The notes under the pieces were generated by a model. The model saw only the letters and a program-made list of their open reading frames with translations, had not been told where the DNA came from and searched no databases. A stretch of 43,915 nucleotides of DNA from Streptomyces tricolor. Lineage in GTDB: Bacteria > Actinomycetota > Actinomycetes > Streptomycetales > Streptomycetaceae. The first letter of the stretch is position 1. Every line of letters starts with the position of its first letter. Location of the stretch: assembly GCF_002155905.1 (NCBI RefSeq), contig NZ_MUMF01000144.1:1-43915 (forward strand), in the 5' to 3' direction. Below are positions 32,560-40,978 of the stretch, one piece after another. Both the position numbers and the translations under genes were made by a program.

Positions 32560-32689
32560 ACCACACGGATACAGCCGCCCACCCACACCCATCAGAGGCT
32601 TCGCAAAGATAAGGCGGGCCACACGGCTGCCCGTCAATGCCGGTCACGAGTAGACGGAGAGTCAACGCCGTTTCAGTGCGTCATGGCCA

Positions 32690-32987
32690 GGTTGAGGGCC
32701 GGTTCGTTCGAAGCCTTCCGGCAGTGATCGAGTCATGCCGCTGTACCGGGATCGATGGGACGGTTGTGCAGTGCCATCCCGGACGGGGTCTGACTCGTGA
32801 GATCTATGACCGAAGTGTCCAGTCACGGACCTGTCGACTGCCGTTGCGGGATGCTGCCTGCCACCGAGCCACAGGGCGTGTCCCCATAGGGGCCTTGCCG
32901 AGTTTCAGGCGCCATCACGGTTCAGACCGCCCGAGCAGGCCGGTGCCATTCACCCTAGCCAGCACGCCACGTGGGAGGCGAACCATC
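32690..32987 (+). ncRNA. Candidate IS110 bridge RNA region
   Basis: IS110-group elements encode a bridge RNA in the non-coding left end upstream of the transposase. This stretch has no gene and shows a stem CCGGGAT (32746-32752) / ATCCCGG (32776-32782) around a 23-nt loop. Assignment rests on family knowledge and position; the guide loops were not resolved. Confidence 0.35.
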
Positions 32988-34085
32988 ATGACGACCCGAC
33001 AGCGCAGCACCTCCTCGAGCACGGATCCGCCCGTTCGGCGCGAGGTCGTCCTGGGCGTGGACACGCACGGCGAGGTGCATGTTGCCGCCGTGATCTCCCC
33101 GCTCGGGAAGAGCCTGGGAACGGAGTGCTTTCCCGCGACGGCGGCCGGCTACCGACAGTTGCTCGTGTGGGCCCGCAAGCGGGGTACGGTGCGCCGGGCC
33201 GGTGTGGAGGGCACCGGCACCTTCGGCGCGGGCCTGTCCCGCTACCTGCTGGCCCAGCAGATCCAGGTGTACGAAGTGAACCGGCCCGACCGCTCGGCCC
33301 GCCGGCTGCTCGGGAAGTCGGACCCGCTCGACGCGCAAGCCGCCGCGCGAGCCGTGCTCAGTGGCCGCGCCCGGGCCCGCGCCAAGTCCGGCGACGGTCC
33401 GGTGCACAGCGCCCGGATCTTCAAGCTCGCCAAGGACTCCGCGGTCAAGGCCCGTACCCAGGCGATCAACCAGCTCAAAGCCGTCCTGGTCATCGCCGAT
33501 CCCGTACTGCGGGAACGACTGTCCAGCCTGGGCAACCGCGAGCTGTTCCGCACCTGCGCACGCCTCGGGCCAGACGACGGTGAGGAGGGCGAGAGCGCGG
33601 TGGTCCAGGCCACCCATATGACTCTGAGAATGCTCGCGGAGCGGATCGAACAGCTCACCGGGCAGATCAATGAGCTGAACCAACGCCTGACCCAGCTCGT
33701 CGAACACCACGCCCCACAGCTACTCGTCCCGGTGGGCATCGGCCCGGACAGCGCAGTCACCTTGCTGATCACCATGGGGGACAACCCCGAGCGGCTGAAC
33801 ACGGAGGCATCCTTTGCTGCCCTTTGCGGAGTCAGCCCCGTCGAGTATTCGTCGGGCCGTCGGAGCACGCGCCGGCTCAACTACGGCGGCGACCGTCAGG
33901 CGAACGCCGCCCTGCACCGCATCGTGTTCACCCGGCTGCGTCACGACCCGCGCACCCAGGCGTACTACGAACGCCGCACCCAGGAAGGCAAGACCCGACG
34001 CGAGATCATCCGATGCCTCAAACGGTATGCCGCCCGAGAGGTCTTCAACCTGGTCAGACCGGTCTCCCTCGCCCCCGCGTTATAG
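32988..34085 (+). CDS. IS110-family DEDD transposase
   Basis: A 365-residue recombinase of the bridge-RNA-guided IS110 family. The RuvC-like catalytic tetrad is visible: Asp25 (LGVDTHGE), Glu74 (VEGTGTFG), Asp112 and Asp115 (KSDPLDAQAA). The C-terminal Tnp domain has SFAALCGVSPVEYSSGRRST, carrying the catalytic Ser, and LNYGGDRQANAALHRI. GGGAGG at 32973-32978 fixes ATG 32988; the frame is open far upstream but without conservation. The gene is complete. It would move a circular intermediate into a specific target chosen by the RNA. Confidence 0.92.
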   Translation: MTTRQRSTSSSTDPPVRREVVLGVDTHGEVHVAAVISPLGKSLGTECFPATAAGYRQLLVWARKRGTVRRAGVEGTGTFGAGLSRYLLAQQIQVYEVNRPDRSARRLLGKSDPLDAQAAARAVLSGRARARAKSGDGPVHSARIFKLAKDSAVKARTQAINQLKAVLVIADPVLRERLSSLGNRELFRTCARLGPDDGEEGESAVVQATHMTLRMLAERIEQLTGQINELNQRLTQLVEHHAPQLLVPVGIGPDSAVTLLITMGDNPERLNTEASFAALCGVSPVEYSSGRRSTRRLNYGGDRQANAALHRIVFTRLRHDPRTQAYYERRTQEGKTRREIIRCLKRYAAREVFNLVRPVSLAPAL

Positions 34086-34101
34086 GGGCGTCCGTGCGAC
34101 G

Positions 34102-34135
34102 AGAAGCCCCGCAGGTGCGGCCCGGCGGGGCTTCT
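34102..34135. terminator. Bidirectional terminator between IS110 and the HTH relic
   Basis: A perfect 11-bp stem (AGAAGCCCCGC/GCGGGGCTTCT) with a 12-nt loop. It lies 17 bp after the IS110 stop and 14 bp after the minus-strand HTH-like stop, so it can serve both. Confidence 0.7.
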
Positions 34136-34148
34136 GAGTAGGTGGGAT

Positions 34149-34358
34149 TCAGTGTCCGTCGTGGGCGCCGTTGCACTCGGGTTCTCCTCTCTCGAGCACC
34201 CGAAGCAAGGACGCGGTGACGACACGCGTCTTACGGTCGACGCGCAGCATCCGACCCGGGAACTCTTCGCGCCCAATCAGGTTGTAGCCTTCACGTCTGC
34301 AAAGCCCAACGCCTGTGGAGGCGCCAGCGGCACTGTCTGTTCCCTCCGATGTTGCGCG
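34149..34358 (-). pseudogene. Excisionase-like HTH gene, truncated duplicate
   Basis: The frame REGYNLIGREEFPGRMLRVD, TRVVTASLLRVLERGEPE aligns residue by residue with the C-terminal 65 residues of the gene at 34653-34928. Upstream of RATSEGTDS the sequences differ and the usual N-terminus is lacking. An ATG at 34385 could still start a short product. It is followed by a terminator of the same type as the full copy, showing that gene plus terminator were duplicated together. Confidence 0.6.
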
Positions 34359-34613
34359 GCCCGCCCGGAGCGACCGCGACGGCATTGCCGGAGGCGACGG
34401 TCGCCAGCCTGTCACGCGTCACCGCGGAGGACTTTGCCCGCTTCACCGCGCGGCCGCATCGCTCCGCTGGCCTTGTAGCGGGTGGCATCCCTACACGTCG
34501 CCCGCTGTCGAACGCTGCCCGCAACCCGGGACCTGGCCTGGAACGTCAGGGCAGTTGTGCCACAGTGCGGTCCGCTTCCTGTAGGCGCTCGCTGTAGGGG
34601 CTCATGACACGAC

Positions 34614-34640
34614 GAAGCCCCGCCGGCTCGGCGGGGCTTC
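34614..34640 (-). terminator. Terminator of the HTH gene
   Basis: A perfect 12-bp stem (GAAGCCCCGCCG/CGGCGGGGCTTC) with a 3-nt loop lies 12 bp after the HTH stop on the minus strand. Confidence 0.75.
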
Positions 34641-34652
34641 TGTGCGCAGGGG

Positions 34653-34928
34653 CTACGACGGAGTGCAGCGGCTGGTGTGGGCACCGTTGTACTCCGGCTC
34701 TCCGCTTTCGAGCACGCGGAGCAAGGACGCAGTGACGACACGCGTGGTACGTCCGATGCGTAGCACGCGGCACGGGAACTCTCCGCGACGCACGAGGTCG
34801 TAGCCCTTCGCCCGAGAGAACCCCAACGCCCTGGAAGCGTCTTCCACGCTGCCCGTTCCGTCCCAGGTGGCGCGGATGTGTGTAGGGCTGTAACGGGTGC
34901 CTTGCACCTCGTTGGTCTGTCCGTGCAA
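34653..34928 (-). CDS. Excisionase/MerR-like helix-turn-helix DNA-binding protein
   Basis: A 91-residue protein. I start it at TTG 34928 because GGAG lies 8 nt upstream; the frame is open to 35051 but no ribosome site fits there. The core SVEDASRALGFSRAKGYDLV is the helix-turn-helix, followed by RRGEFPCRVLRIGRTTRVVT, the wing seen in excisionase (Xis) and AlpA-type proteins. Such proteins control excision of integrative elements or transcription of their genes. A truncated copy lies 0.5 kb away. No integrase gene is in the window. Confidence 0.7.
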   Translation of the reverse strand: MHGQTNEVQGTRYSPTHIRATWDGTGSVEDASRALGFSRAKGYDLVRRGEFPCRVLRIGRTTRVVTASLLRVLESGEPEYNGAHTSRCTPS

Positions 34929-35254
34929 TTCGGATTCTCCAGTTGCTAAGGCGGTGCGGCTTGCGCGCAGCTGATGGCGTTTGATGCTGCTGAAAACGTC
35001 TGGCGCCAATGCCTGTGGCAGGGCCAGTAGAGTGCCGACCCGAATGATCAAAACAGCTGCATGTCAACTTCATTCCCGGGTGCACTCCCGGATGCGATAG
35101 AAACCGGTCCCGTGCGGTACGGGAAAGGTGGGGATGCCGTTACGCGCATCGCGGGATCTTGAGCGCCCACGGCACCTGTTCCACAGGAGCTCTGCGGCAG
35201 CGCAGAGAGCTGACAGCCGTGCGACGCTTTGAATTGACAGCCGTCTTGGCGATT

Positions 35255-35345
35255 CCTTTCGACGTAGGTGCAGGTAGTGGCGGTGGACCATCAATGATCC
35301 GGGGAGACGCCGGTTTGGCTAACCGGCGATCCCGCGCTATGTTGC
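35255..35345. repeat. 91-bp repeat, copy A
   Basis: Aligns without gaps to 39496-39586 with about 14 mismatches; the last 37 bases are identical. A hairpin (CGCCGGTT/AACCGGCG, 35308-35328, 5-nt loop) lies inside, followed by a second short hairpin. It stands between divergent genes, so a terminator role is unlikely here. Confidence 0.8.
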
Positions 35346-35616
35346 TTCGCTTCGCAACATGCCCGCGCAATGTGCGTCCGCTCGTGTAGTCGACTGTTGC
35401 AGCGCTGGCTCCGCCACCGGTCCGGCCTTCCACTGCTCCGTCGGCAACGACACCGACGCCTATGCCTGGACCAACTCCAGGAGCCAGCCCACATCTCAAC
35501 GGCGCAGCACAGGTGCGCGTGTTAGCGGCGCATTCCGCCCGAGCCACTGCATGATCTCAGCTGGTGTACAGTCCACCGACTTATCGCTGGACGGCAAGGG
35601 AGTTGGGGGCCTCTCG

Positions 35617-36300
35617 GTGATCGAATTGAAGATCCCGGAGATCTACTGGGATGACGAGGCCGCCGTGAGCCTGCTGGTTGAGTACTTCACCCGACGACGC
35701 TCACGCGGTGACCTGTTCTATTCCGGCGCACACTTCGAGCGCCTGGGCGGGGGCGGGGACGCTGAGCACGTCGCGGACTCCTTTGACAGCAACGATCTGG
35801 TGGCCATCACCACGCTCAGTGTGTCCCTCGAGCCGCACGGGGCGATGAACTTGCTGACCGACCCTGAGGGGCACTGGGCGCGTCTGCTGTCGCTCATCCC
35901 TCGTGACGCGCGCTTGGAGAATCCTGGAAGCGATGCGCTCATGGAGGAGGGTGGACCCGCATGGGAGTTGTGGGAACGCCTGGCCGGCACCAAGCAGTAC
36001 CCCGGCAAACCCGACGGCAGCGGCCCGGTTGTCGCAGGCAAATTGCTGGCCCGCAAGCGGCCGCGCCTCATCCCCATCTACGACATCCGCATCAAGCAAC
36101 TGTTCGAGCGACCGAAGACGGACCAATCCTTCTGGACCGCGCTGGCTGCGACCCTGCGGGTGGACAACGGTGCTTTTTATGATCAGTTGGTCCATCTCCG
36201 CGATCAGGCGGGTATCGGTGAGGACATCGGCGTCCTGCGTGTGTTCGACGTCGTCGCCTGGATGCACCAAGGCCGGCAGGGTCAGGTCGCGAGGAGCTGA
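35617..36300 (+). CDS. DUF6308 family protein
   Basis: A 227-residue protein of the uncharacterised DUF6308 family. Conserved blocks are FYSGAHFERLGGGG, DSNDLVAITTLSV, LLSLIPRDARLE, and GKLLARKRPRLIPIYDIRI with FWTALAATLR. GTG 35617 is chosen because the family similarity begins there; an ATG at 35551 is an alternative and ribosome sites are weak for both. The family occurs in Streptomyces accessory regions. It is convergent with the CoiA-like gene, 281 bp away. No catalytic motif is recognised. Confidence 0.72.
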   Translation: MIELKIPEIYWDDEAAVSLLVEYFTRRRSRGDLFYSGAHFERLGGGGDAEHVADSFDSNDLVAITTLSVSLEPHGAMNLLTDPEGHWARLLSLIPRDARLENPGSDALMEEGGPAWELWERLAGTKQYPGKPDGSGPVVAGKLLARKRPRLIPIYDIRIKQLFERPKTDQSFWTALAATLRVDNGAFYDQLVHLRDQAGIGEDIGVLRVFDVVAWMHQGRQGQVARS

Positions 36301-36581
36301 GCTCGGAGGTGGAGCACGGCGGGGGAGGCGCATGCGGAGGCCGATGGGGCGCCGAGGGCGGGCGACGCTGAGCGCAGACCTACTGAGCCCTGCAGGTCAG
36401 ATGTTCCGGAAGAGACCAGCCAGCGCGGTGAGCTGCCACGAAAGGGGTGCTGGGTGTGCTGCGCCGACTGTGGCACCGGGGACTGACGTGTCGGGCGGAA
36501 ACACGACACACCCCACCTGAACCGGATAGGGGCTTTGGCACGAGGTGTCGCAGCGAGGGGCGGTCAGCGGTGGCCAATAGA

Positions 36582-37805
36582 TCACGCCTCATGCTTCCTG
36601 CGGCACGAGAAGTGCTCGGGCAGCCCTTCGGGTCCTGGAAGGCTTGCGGGCTGACCGCAGCCGAAGCGGCAGAGCGGGATCGCTCGACCCGAAGCGTCGA
36701 CCGGAACCCTGGCGGCCTCGGTTTCCCGGGGGCGGGACTCAAGGACGATCGCGCGGCTGCCACGTCTTTGCTTCGGTTCAGCCCGCTCCTCCGAAGCCGG
36801 ACGGTCCTCGGTGCACCTGTCGCGCCGGTCCCCCTGTCGTACGGATGGCTGGCGCTCCTTGTCGTCCAGGGCGGGCCCGTTCGCCTCAAGGTACTGCTGC
36901 CACTGCTGTGCGGGGAGCCAACCGTGGTGGCCGCCCCGTTGGAACGGGATCCGCTCACCGGCCGCAGCTTCCACGATGAACCGGGTGAGGGTCAGGCCGC
37001 CTTCCCCTGTGAAGGCGCTCGACTGATGGGCGGGCATGAGGACGCGGTGCCAGCCCCCGCAGTACCCGGCGTCGGTGGGGTTCTCCGGGTCGTAGGGCTT
37101 CTCCGGGCACCGGGTGAGCGCGCCGTTTTGGCTGCACTGGCCCTCCTCCAGGACGAAGTTGCCGTCCTGGACCGCGATGGGGTTCTTCTGCACGCGGATG
37201 ACGGAGGCCGGCAGGTTGGGCGTGCGGACGTAAGGGACGGTGCCGATGCCTGCGTGGTCGGGGTCGGCGAAGTCCCAGACCGACTGAATACCGCCGCGGC
37301 GTCGGAACCTCTCCCGTGCACGCATTCCGCGGGCTGTCTGGGCGCTCAGCTGAGGCTCGTAGCCCAGGACGATGCCGTTGGCGCCGTTGATGCGTACATC
37401 GAGGCGCGCGTGCCCGTCGGCGGTCTGCGACTCGATGTCGGCGTGGAAGCCGTGATCTTCGGAGTCTTTCGCGACGCGTTCCTTGCGGGCGAGGTGCTCG
37501 TCGGACTCGTGGCTGATGGGCTTCTCCCCGGGTTTCCGGTAGTGGGAGGCACGCCATACGCCGTCACGCTGGACGAGGTACATGGGGACGCGCCGGCCGC
37601 GGAGATCCCGGCAGTCGGGGCAGATGAGCCCGCGCTTTTCGACGGGGACACGTCCTCGCATGCGCAGGAGCACGTTCAGGAGGTCTTGGCCTTGCGGGAC
37701 GCCGAGGTCGGGGCGGTCCAGGTCGAGGTTGCGGCCGGCCGGTTCGTAGAAGACGGGGTTGCGGAAGAGGTCTTCGTCGCTGTCGATCTGAATCTCGTCG
37801 TCCAT
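36582..37805 (-). CDS. CoiA-like nuclease family protein
   Basis: A 407-residue protein. A Cys pair LICPDC (60-65) begins a zinc-ribbon-like segment. Then come a short beta region ending in HYRKPG, SHESDEHLARKERVAKDS (99-115), RLDVRI (135-140) and LGYEPQLS (148-155). This order and the D...E-x-Q pattern match the PD-(D/E)xK nuclease of competence protein CoiA. The region after 180 (WDFADPDHAGIG; GYCGGWHRVLMPAHQ) is not part of CoiA. A second Cys-rich end (LCRFGCGQ, SCRRKHEA) may bind zinc. GGGGAGC before ATG 37805 supports the start. A DNA-processing role on a mobile element is inferred. Confidence 0.6.
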   Translation of the reverse strand: MDDEIQIDSDEDLFRNPVFYEPAGRNLDLDRPDLGVPQGQDLLNVLLRMRGRVPVEKRGLICPDCRDLRGRRVPMYLVQRDGVWRASHYRKPGEKPISHESDEHLARKERVAKDSEDHGFHADIESQTADGHARLDVRINGANGIVLGYEPQLSAQTARGMRARERFRRRGGIQSVWDFADPDHAGIGTVPYVRTPNLPASVIRVQKNPIAVQDGNFVLEEGQCSQNGALTRCPEKPYDPENPTDAGYCGGWHRVLMPAHQSSAFTGEGGLTLTRFIVEAAAGERIPFQRGGHHGWLPAQQWQQYLEANGPALDDKERQPSVRQGDRRDRCTEDRPASEERAEPKQRRGSRAIVLESRPRETEAARVPVDASGRAIPLCRFGCGQPASLPGPEGLPEHFSCRRKHEA

Positions 37806-38294
37806 TGGTGCTCCCCGCAGCCGCCACGAGTAGGACTCACAACGCTACGGGGAGGGTCTGACAATCGGGGCTGTCCTGCGGAAACAGGGCGTACTGGGAG
37901 ACACGGGGGCAGTGGGCCTACTGCGGTCAGGTCCGCACAGCTCGCAGCGCTTCCTCCGGATCTTCTACTCGTGTCCGACTCGCTGATCGAACGGATCGGT
38001 CCGGCGGGCGCCCTGACGGTTCGCTATTCGCTTCGCGTCCTTGCTCCTTTCAAGGCGGCGACTCCGCTCCGCTGGGGCGAGGGCACTGATCGCCGAACAG
38101 GATGTTCGGACCGAACCGAGCGACCTGACGATTTTGCCGTTAGGTCCGAGACCATGGCCTGCCCTCGGCCGAGCGCGAACATGGTCAATCGAGGTGGCCG
38201 GCGGCACCTCTTCCTCTCGCTACGGCTTCGAACTGCAGGCGGAAGAGGGGAGGGAGGGGGCCGCTAGCCGCCCGTTCTTCAGCTGCGTGGACGG
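37806..38294. other. Intergenic, no supportable gene
   Basis: About 490 bp with no recognisable protein. It is less GC-rich in places and contains short repeats around 38020-38080 (TTCGCT and CTCCGCT tracts). It may be the origin-proximal or attachment arm of an element, but no iterons are seen. Confidence 0.4.
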
Positions 38295-38344
38295 GCGGCC
38301 AAGCACTTAGAAGGCACGTGCTCTATCCACTGAGCTACGGGGGC
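38295..38344 (-). pseudogene. tRNA-Arg(UCU) truncated before the T-arm
   Basis: On the minus strand GCCCCCG opens an acceptor stem, followed by TAGCTCAGTGGATAGAGC (D-arm), anticodon loop CTTCTAA with anticodon TCT, and TTGGCCGC (variable region). The expected GGTTCGA T-arm and the 3' GGGGGC acceptor strand are absent. The anticodon stem has wobble pairs and a mismatch. It is a tRNA fragment such as site-specific integration or deletion leaves behind, not a working tRNA. Confidence 0.7.
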
Positions 38345-38556
38345 TGACCTGCGCAAACGCAGTCTTCCAGGCGCTCGTCCCGCGATCCTGTGGGACGTAT
38401 GTGGGATCTGGGCGATCCCTGGGAGCCGTGGGACGACGGGTTCCTCGCGGCGACCCGGAGGTAGCTTCTCACACCGTCTTCACTCTCCCGAAGCCCCTCG
38501 CGGAAACAATCCTGCCCCGGCTCGGCGTTGACGATCTCCGAGCCGAGGAGGGGAAG

Positions 38557-39453
38557 GTGTCGGGCCTGAAGCTGTTCCGCACGGATACGACGAATAGCGG
38601 CGTGACCGAGGTCACGCCGCGTCTTGCTGAGGTCGAGGCAGATGTGCAGGGCCTTGTCGAGGCGCATATGGAGACGCTGTTGGGCGTCCGGTTCCTGGCG
38701 AGCGAGTACGGCACTGGGCCAGTCCACGGGGGGCGAATCGATTCGCTCGGGCTGGACGAGAACGGATCGCCCGTCATTGTCGAGTACAAGCGCGGTGTCG
38801 ACGCCGGCGTCATTAACCAGGGCCTGTTCTACCTGGCCTGGCTGATGGACCATCGCGCCGAGTTCGAGCACCTGGTCCGCGACCGGCTCGGGGTGACGGC
38901 CGCGTCCCAGGTGCTGTGGAGCGGCCCGCGCCTGATCTGTATCGCCGGCGACTTCACGCGCTACGACGTGCATGCCGTGCGTGAGCACCGGCGGTCGATC
39001 GACCTGGTCCGCTACCGACTCTTCGGCAGCGACCTGCTCGGGCTTGAGACCGTGGCGTCCGTGAGTGGCGGCATGCAGGTGGCACGCCGGGCGCGCCGCC
39101 AGGCAGTTGCTCGGGCGGCAGCCGACGCCGAGGGTGCGTCGATGGTGGAGCTGGCGGGCGCGGTCGACGAGGCGCTGCTCGGGCTCGGGGACGGTGTGAA
39201 CCGTGTCGAGCGCAAGCAGTACCGGGCGTATCAGCGGTTGCGGAACTTCGCCTGCCTCTGCCCGCCGCAGCGCAGCAAGCTGCTGGTCTACCTGAAGGTA
39301 GACCCGCAGGACGTCGACCTGGTTCCGGGATTCACCCGTGACGTGTCCGGTCTCGGTCACCACGGGACGGGTGATCTGGAGGTGCAGCTTCGTACTCCGA
39401 AGGACGTGGAGCGGGCGCAGGATCTGTTCCGGGCCAGCTACGCGGCGGCGTGA
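38557..39453 (+). CDS. NucS-like endonuclease-fold protein with DUF5655 domain
   Basis: A 298-residue protein started at GTG 38557, where GAGGAGG lies about 6 nt upstream; the longer frame to 38401 is not conserved. The N-terminal half is a PD-(D/E)xK fold: LLGVRFLASEYGTG, GGRIDSLG (Asp62), VIVEYKRG (Glu76, Lys78), then VINQGLFYLAWLMDHRAEF and LICIAGDFTRYDVHAV. The C-terminal half (about 180-295) is DUF5655, with YRAYQRLRNFACL, LLVYLKVDPQDVD and GHHGTGDLEVQL. The combination is common in actinomycetes and archaea; the catalytic pattern suggests DNA or RNA cleavage, but none is proven. It sits beside the tRNA relic and the second 91-bp repeat. Confidence 0.8.
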   Translation: MSGLKLFRTDTTNSGVTEVTPRLAEVEADVQGLVEAHMETLLGVRFLASEYGTGPVHGGRIDSLGLDENGSPVIVEYKRGVDAGVINQGLFYLAWLMDHRAEFEHLVRDRLGVTAASQVLWSGPRLICIAGDFTRYDVHAVREHRRSIDLVRYRLFGSDLLGLETVASVSGGMQVARRARRQAVARAAADAEGASMVELAGAVDEALLGLGDGVNRVERKQYRAYQRLRNFACLCPPQRSKLLVYLKVDPQDVDLVPGFTRDVSGLGHHGTGDLEVQLRTPKDVERAQDLFRASYAAA

Positions 39454-39495
39454 TCGCCTGCCGGCCTCTGGCTGCTCTGTGGTCGTGGGGTGATG

Positions 39496-39586
39496 CCTTT
39501 CGACGTGCGAGTCGGGCGTGGCGGTGGACTACCAATGATGCGCGGGATCGCCGGTTTGGCTAACCGGCGATCCCGCGCTATGTTGC
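39496..39586. repeat. 91-bp repeat, copy B, with 15-bp hairpin
   Basis: The second copy of the 35255-35345 repeat, same orientation. Inside it GCGGGATCGCCGGTT (39542-39556) pairs perfectly with 39562-39576 around a TGGCT loop. Here it lies between convergent genes, where it could end transcription from both. Confidence 0.8.
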
Positions 39587-39607
39587 CCCGCTCTTGTGTG
39601 CCGATGA

Positions 39608-40978
39608 TCAGCGTGAACGGCTGACAGCGGGGTTGGCAGCGTCCACGGGAGGGGCCGGCGGGCTGGTGATGAGGCTCGTCCTGCGTTCGGGGCTGGCGGG
39701 CTGTGGGCGGCGAAGGCCGGTTCCATAGGCGAGCGTCTCGGAGAGATCGGCCAGCAGCGAACTCGGGGTGTGCGGGGACGCGGTGACGGCCCAGGTGGTC
39801 CGGTCAGGGTCGGGACCGGCCCAGACGGTCCAGGTGGCCAGGTTCTGGCTCGGGTGCTGGGCGGTGAAGGCGTCGAACTGGACGCCCGCGTCTCCGCCGG
39901 GGGACGTCCAGCGGATCCATCGCCCGTCCACGGTGTGCTTCCATCCGGCGTCGGTGAGGGGCTGCGTGGCCGCGGTGACCATCTTTTCGTCCACCGGGGC
40001 GCCGATGGCCGTGTCCCAGCCGTCGCCGTCGGCAAGGTGATTCAGAAGCTCCTCTATCACCGGGGCGGGGGTGGCGCCGGTCGCGGTGAGGACCCACATG
40101 CGGTCGGATACGGGTGTCTCGTAGGCGGCCACGGTCCATGCCGTTTCGTGCGCGGGGGTTTCGTGGGCGCGCTCGATGCGCAGGGTCTGGGACTCGTGGA
40201 TCGCGTGGGTCGTCTCGTCCGACCAGGTGCGCCACTTCTCCCAATCGCCGTGTGCATCGAGGAAGGCGTCGAGGAGGGCGTCGTGGTCGTCGGCATCGGC
40301 CAGGTAGGCCGGGACGGTCTCCGGCTCGGGGCGGGCCGGTTCGGGCTTGGCTGCGGGGAGGGCGAGTGGGGCGCGGGCTTCGGCGGCGGCGCGTTCGGTG
40401 TCGGTCAGGGGCGCCGGGCCGGGGCGCATCTCTGAGCCGTGGAGCTTCTCGAAGGCGAGCATGGCCCCAGCGGGTGAGTGGAAGGTGTCGGCGACCTGGC
40501 GCAGGTGGTCCTCGCCGTGGAGGTAGACGGACTTGCCGCTGCGGCCGAGGTAGGTGCCGACCGCGACGGTGGTGTGGCCGTCGTGGGCGTGGGCGTGGAT
40601 GAGGAGCTGGCCGTGGCGGATGTCGTCGTGGATCTTCTGCGCCTGATTGGAGACCTCGCGGATTTCGCTGCGGGTGCACCAGGGCATGGGGTAGTTCGCC
40701 CAGGTCCATTCCTCGTCCATGGCCTTCTGGAGCCGAGGGGTGATCTCGACGGTGATGCCTTCGGCGGCCAGGTGCTTGGCCGCGTCCTTGGCCCAGTAGG
40801 TCTCCTCGTGGTCGATGCGGACCAGGACCAAGGTGTTGTCGGCGATGACGGTCCAGTCGGCTGCTTCCAGGCCCAGGTGGGCAACGTGTGCCTGGGTGCC
40901 GGTCAGGACGGCGGTCACGGCGCTGGGATGGGTGGGGTGGGTGTCGAGGCATACGTGGGCGTCGATGGTGGGAGTCAT
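39608..40978 (-). CDS. DUF317 domain protein
   Basis: A 456-residue protein started at ATG 40978 (MTPTIDAHV); the upstream ATG at 41023 has no better site. The C-terminal DUF317 pattern is clear: DAGWKHTVDGRWIRWTSPGG, ATWTVWAGPDP, then WAVTASPHTPSSLLADLSE. An earlier region (about 265-340) repeats a similar fold, and the N-terminus has YLGRSGKSVYLHGEDHLRQV. DUF317 proteins occur on Streptomyces plasmids and integrative elements; function is unknown. It follows the DnaB-like gene on the same strand with a 61-bp gap and shares its operon direction. Confidence 0.8.
   Translation of the reverse strand: MTPTIDAHVCLDTHPTHPSAVTAVLTGTQAHVAHLGLEAADWTVIADNTLVLVRIDHEETYWAKDAAKHLAAEGITVEITPRLQKAMDEEWTWANYPMPWCTRSEIREVSNQAQKIHDDIRHGQLLIHAHAHDGHTTVAVGTYLGRSGKSVYLHGEDHLRQVADTFHSPAGAMLAFEKLHGSEMRPGPAPLTDTERAAAEARAPLALPAAKPEPARPEPETVPAYLADADDHDALLDAFLDAHGDWEKWRTWSDETTHAIHESQTLRIERAHETPAHETAWTVAAYETPVSDRMWVLTATGATPAPVIEELLNHLADGDGWDTAIGAPVDEKMVTAATQPLTDAGWKHTVDGRWIRWTSPGGDAGVQFDAFTAQHPSQNLATWTVWAGPDPDRTTWAVTASPHTPSSLLADLSETLAYGTGLRRPQPASPERRTSLITSPPAPPVDAANPAVSRSR

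Larger units (their letters stand above)
32640..34100 (+). mobile_element. IS110-family element (boundaries approximate)
   Basis: An intact DEDD transposase gene is preceded by about 350 bp of non-coding DNA and followed by a short right end. IS110 elements have no terminal inverted repeats and make no target duplication, so the ends cannot be fixed from this copy alone. Parts of the same element type occur at 15795 and 20332. Confidence 0.5.

Noticed and set aside
34992..35067. Vegetative promoter for the HTH gene (TTGACA or TTGATC boxes on the minus strand)
   Set aside because: The spacing to any -10-like hexamer is 15 nt or less, or the -10 match is poor, so I could not support a specific site.
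38295..38344. A working tRNA-Arg gene
   Set aside because: The T-arm and the 3' acceptor strand are missing and the anticodon stem is poorly paired.
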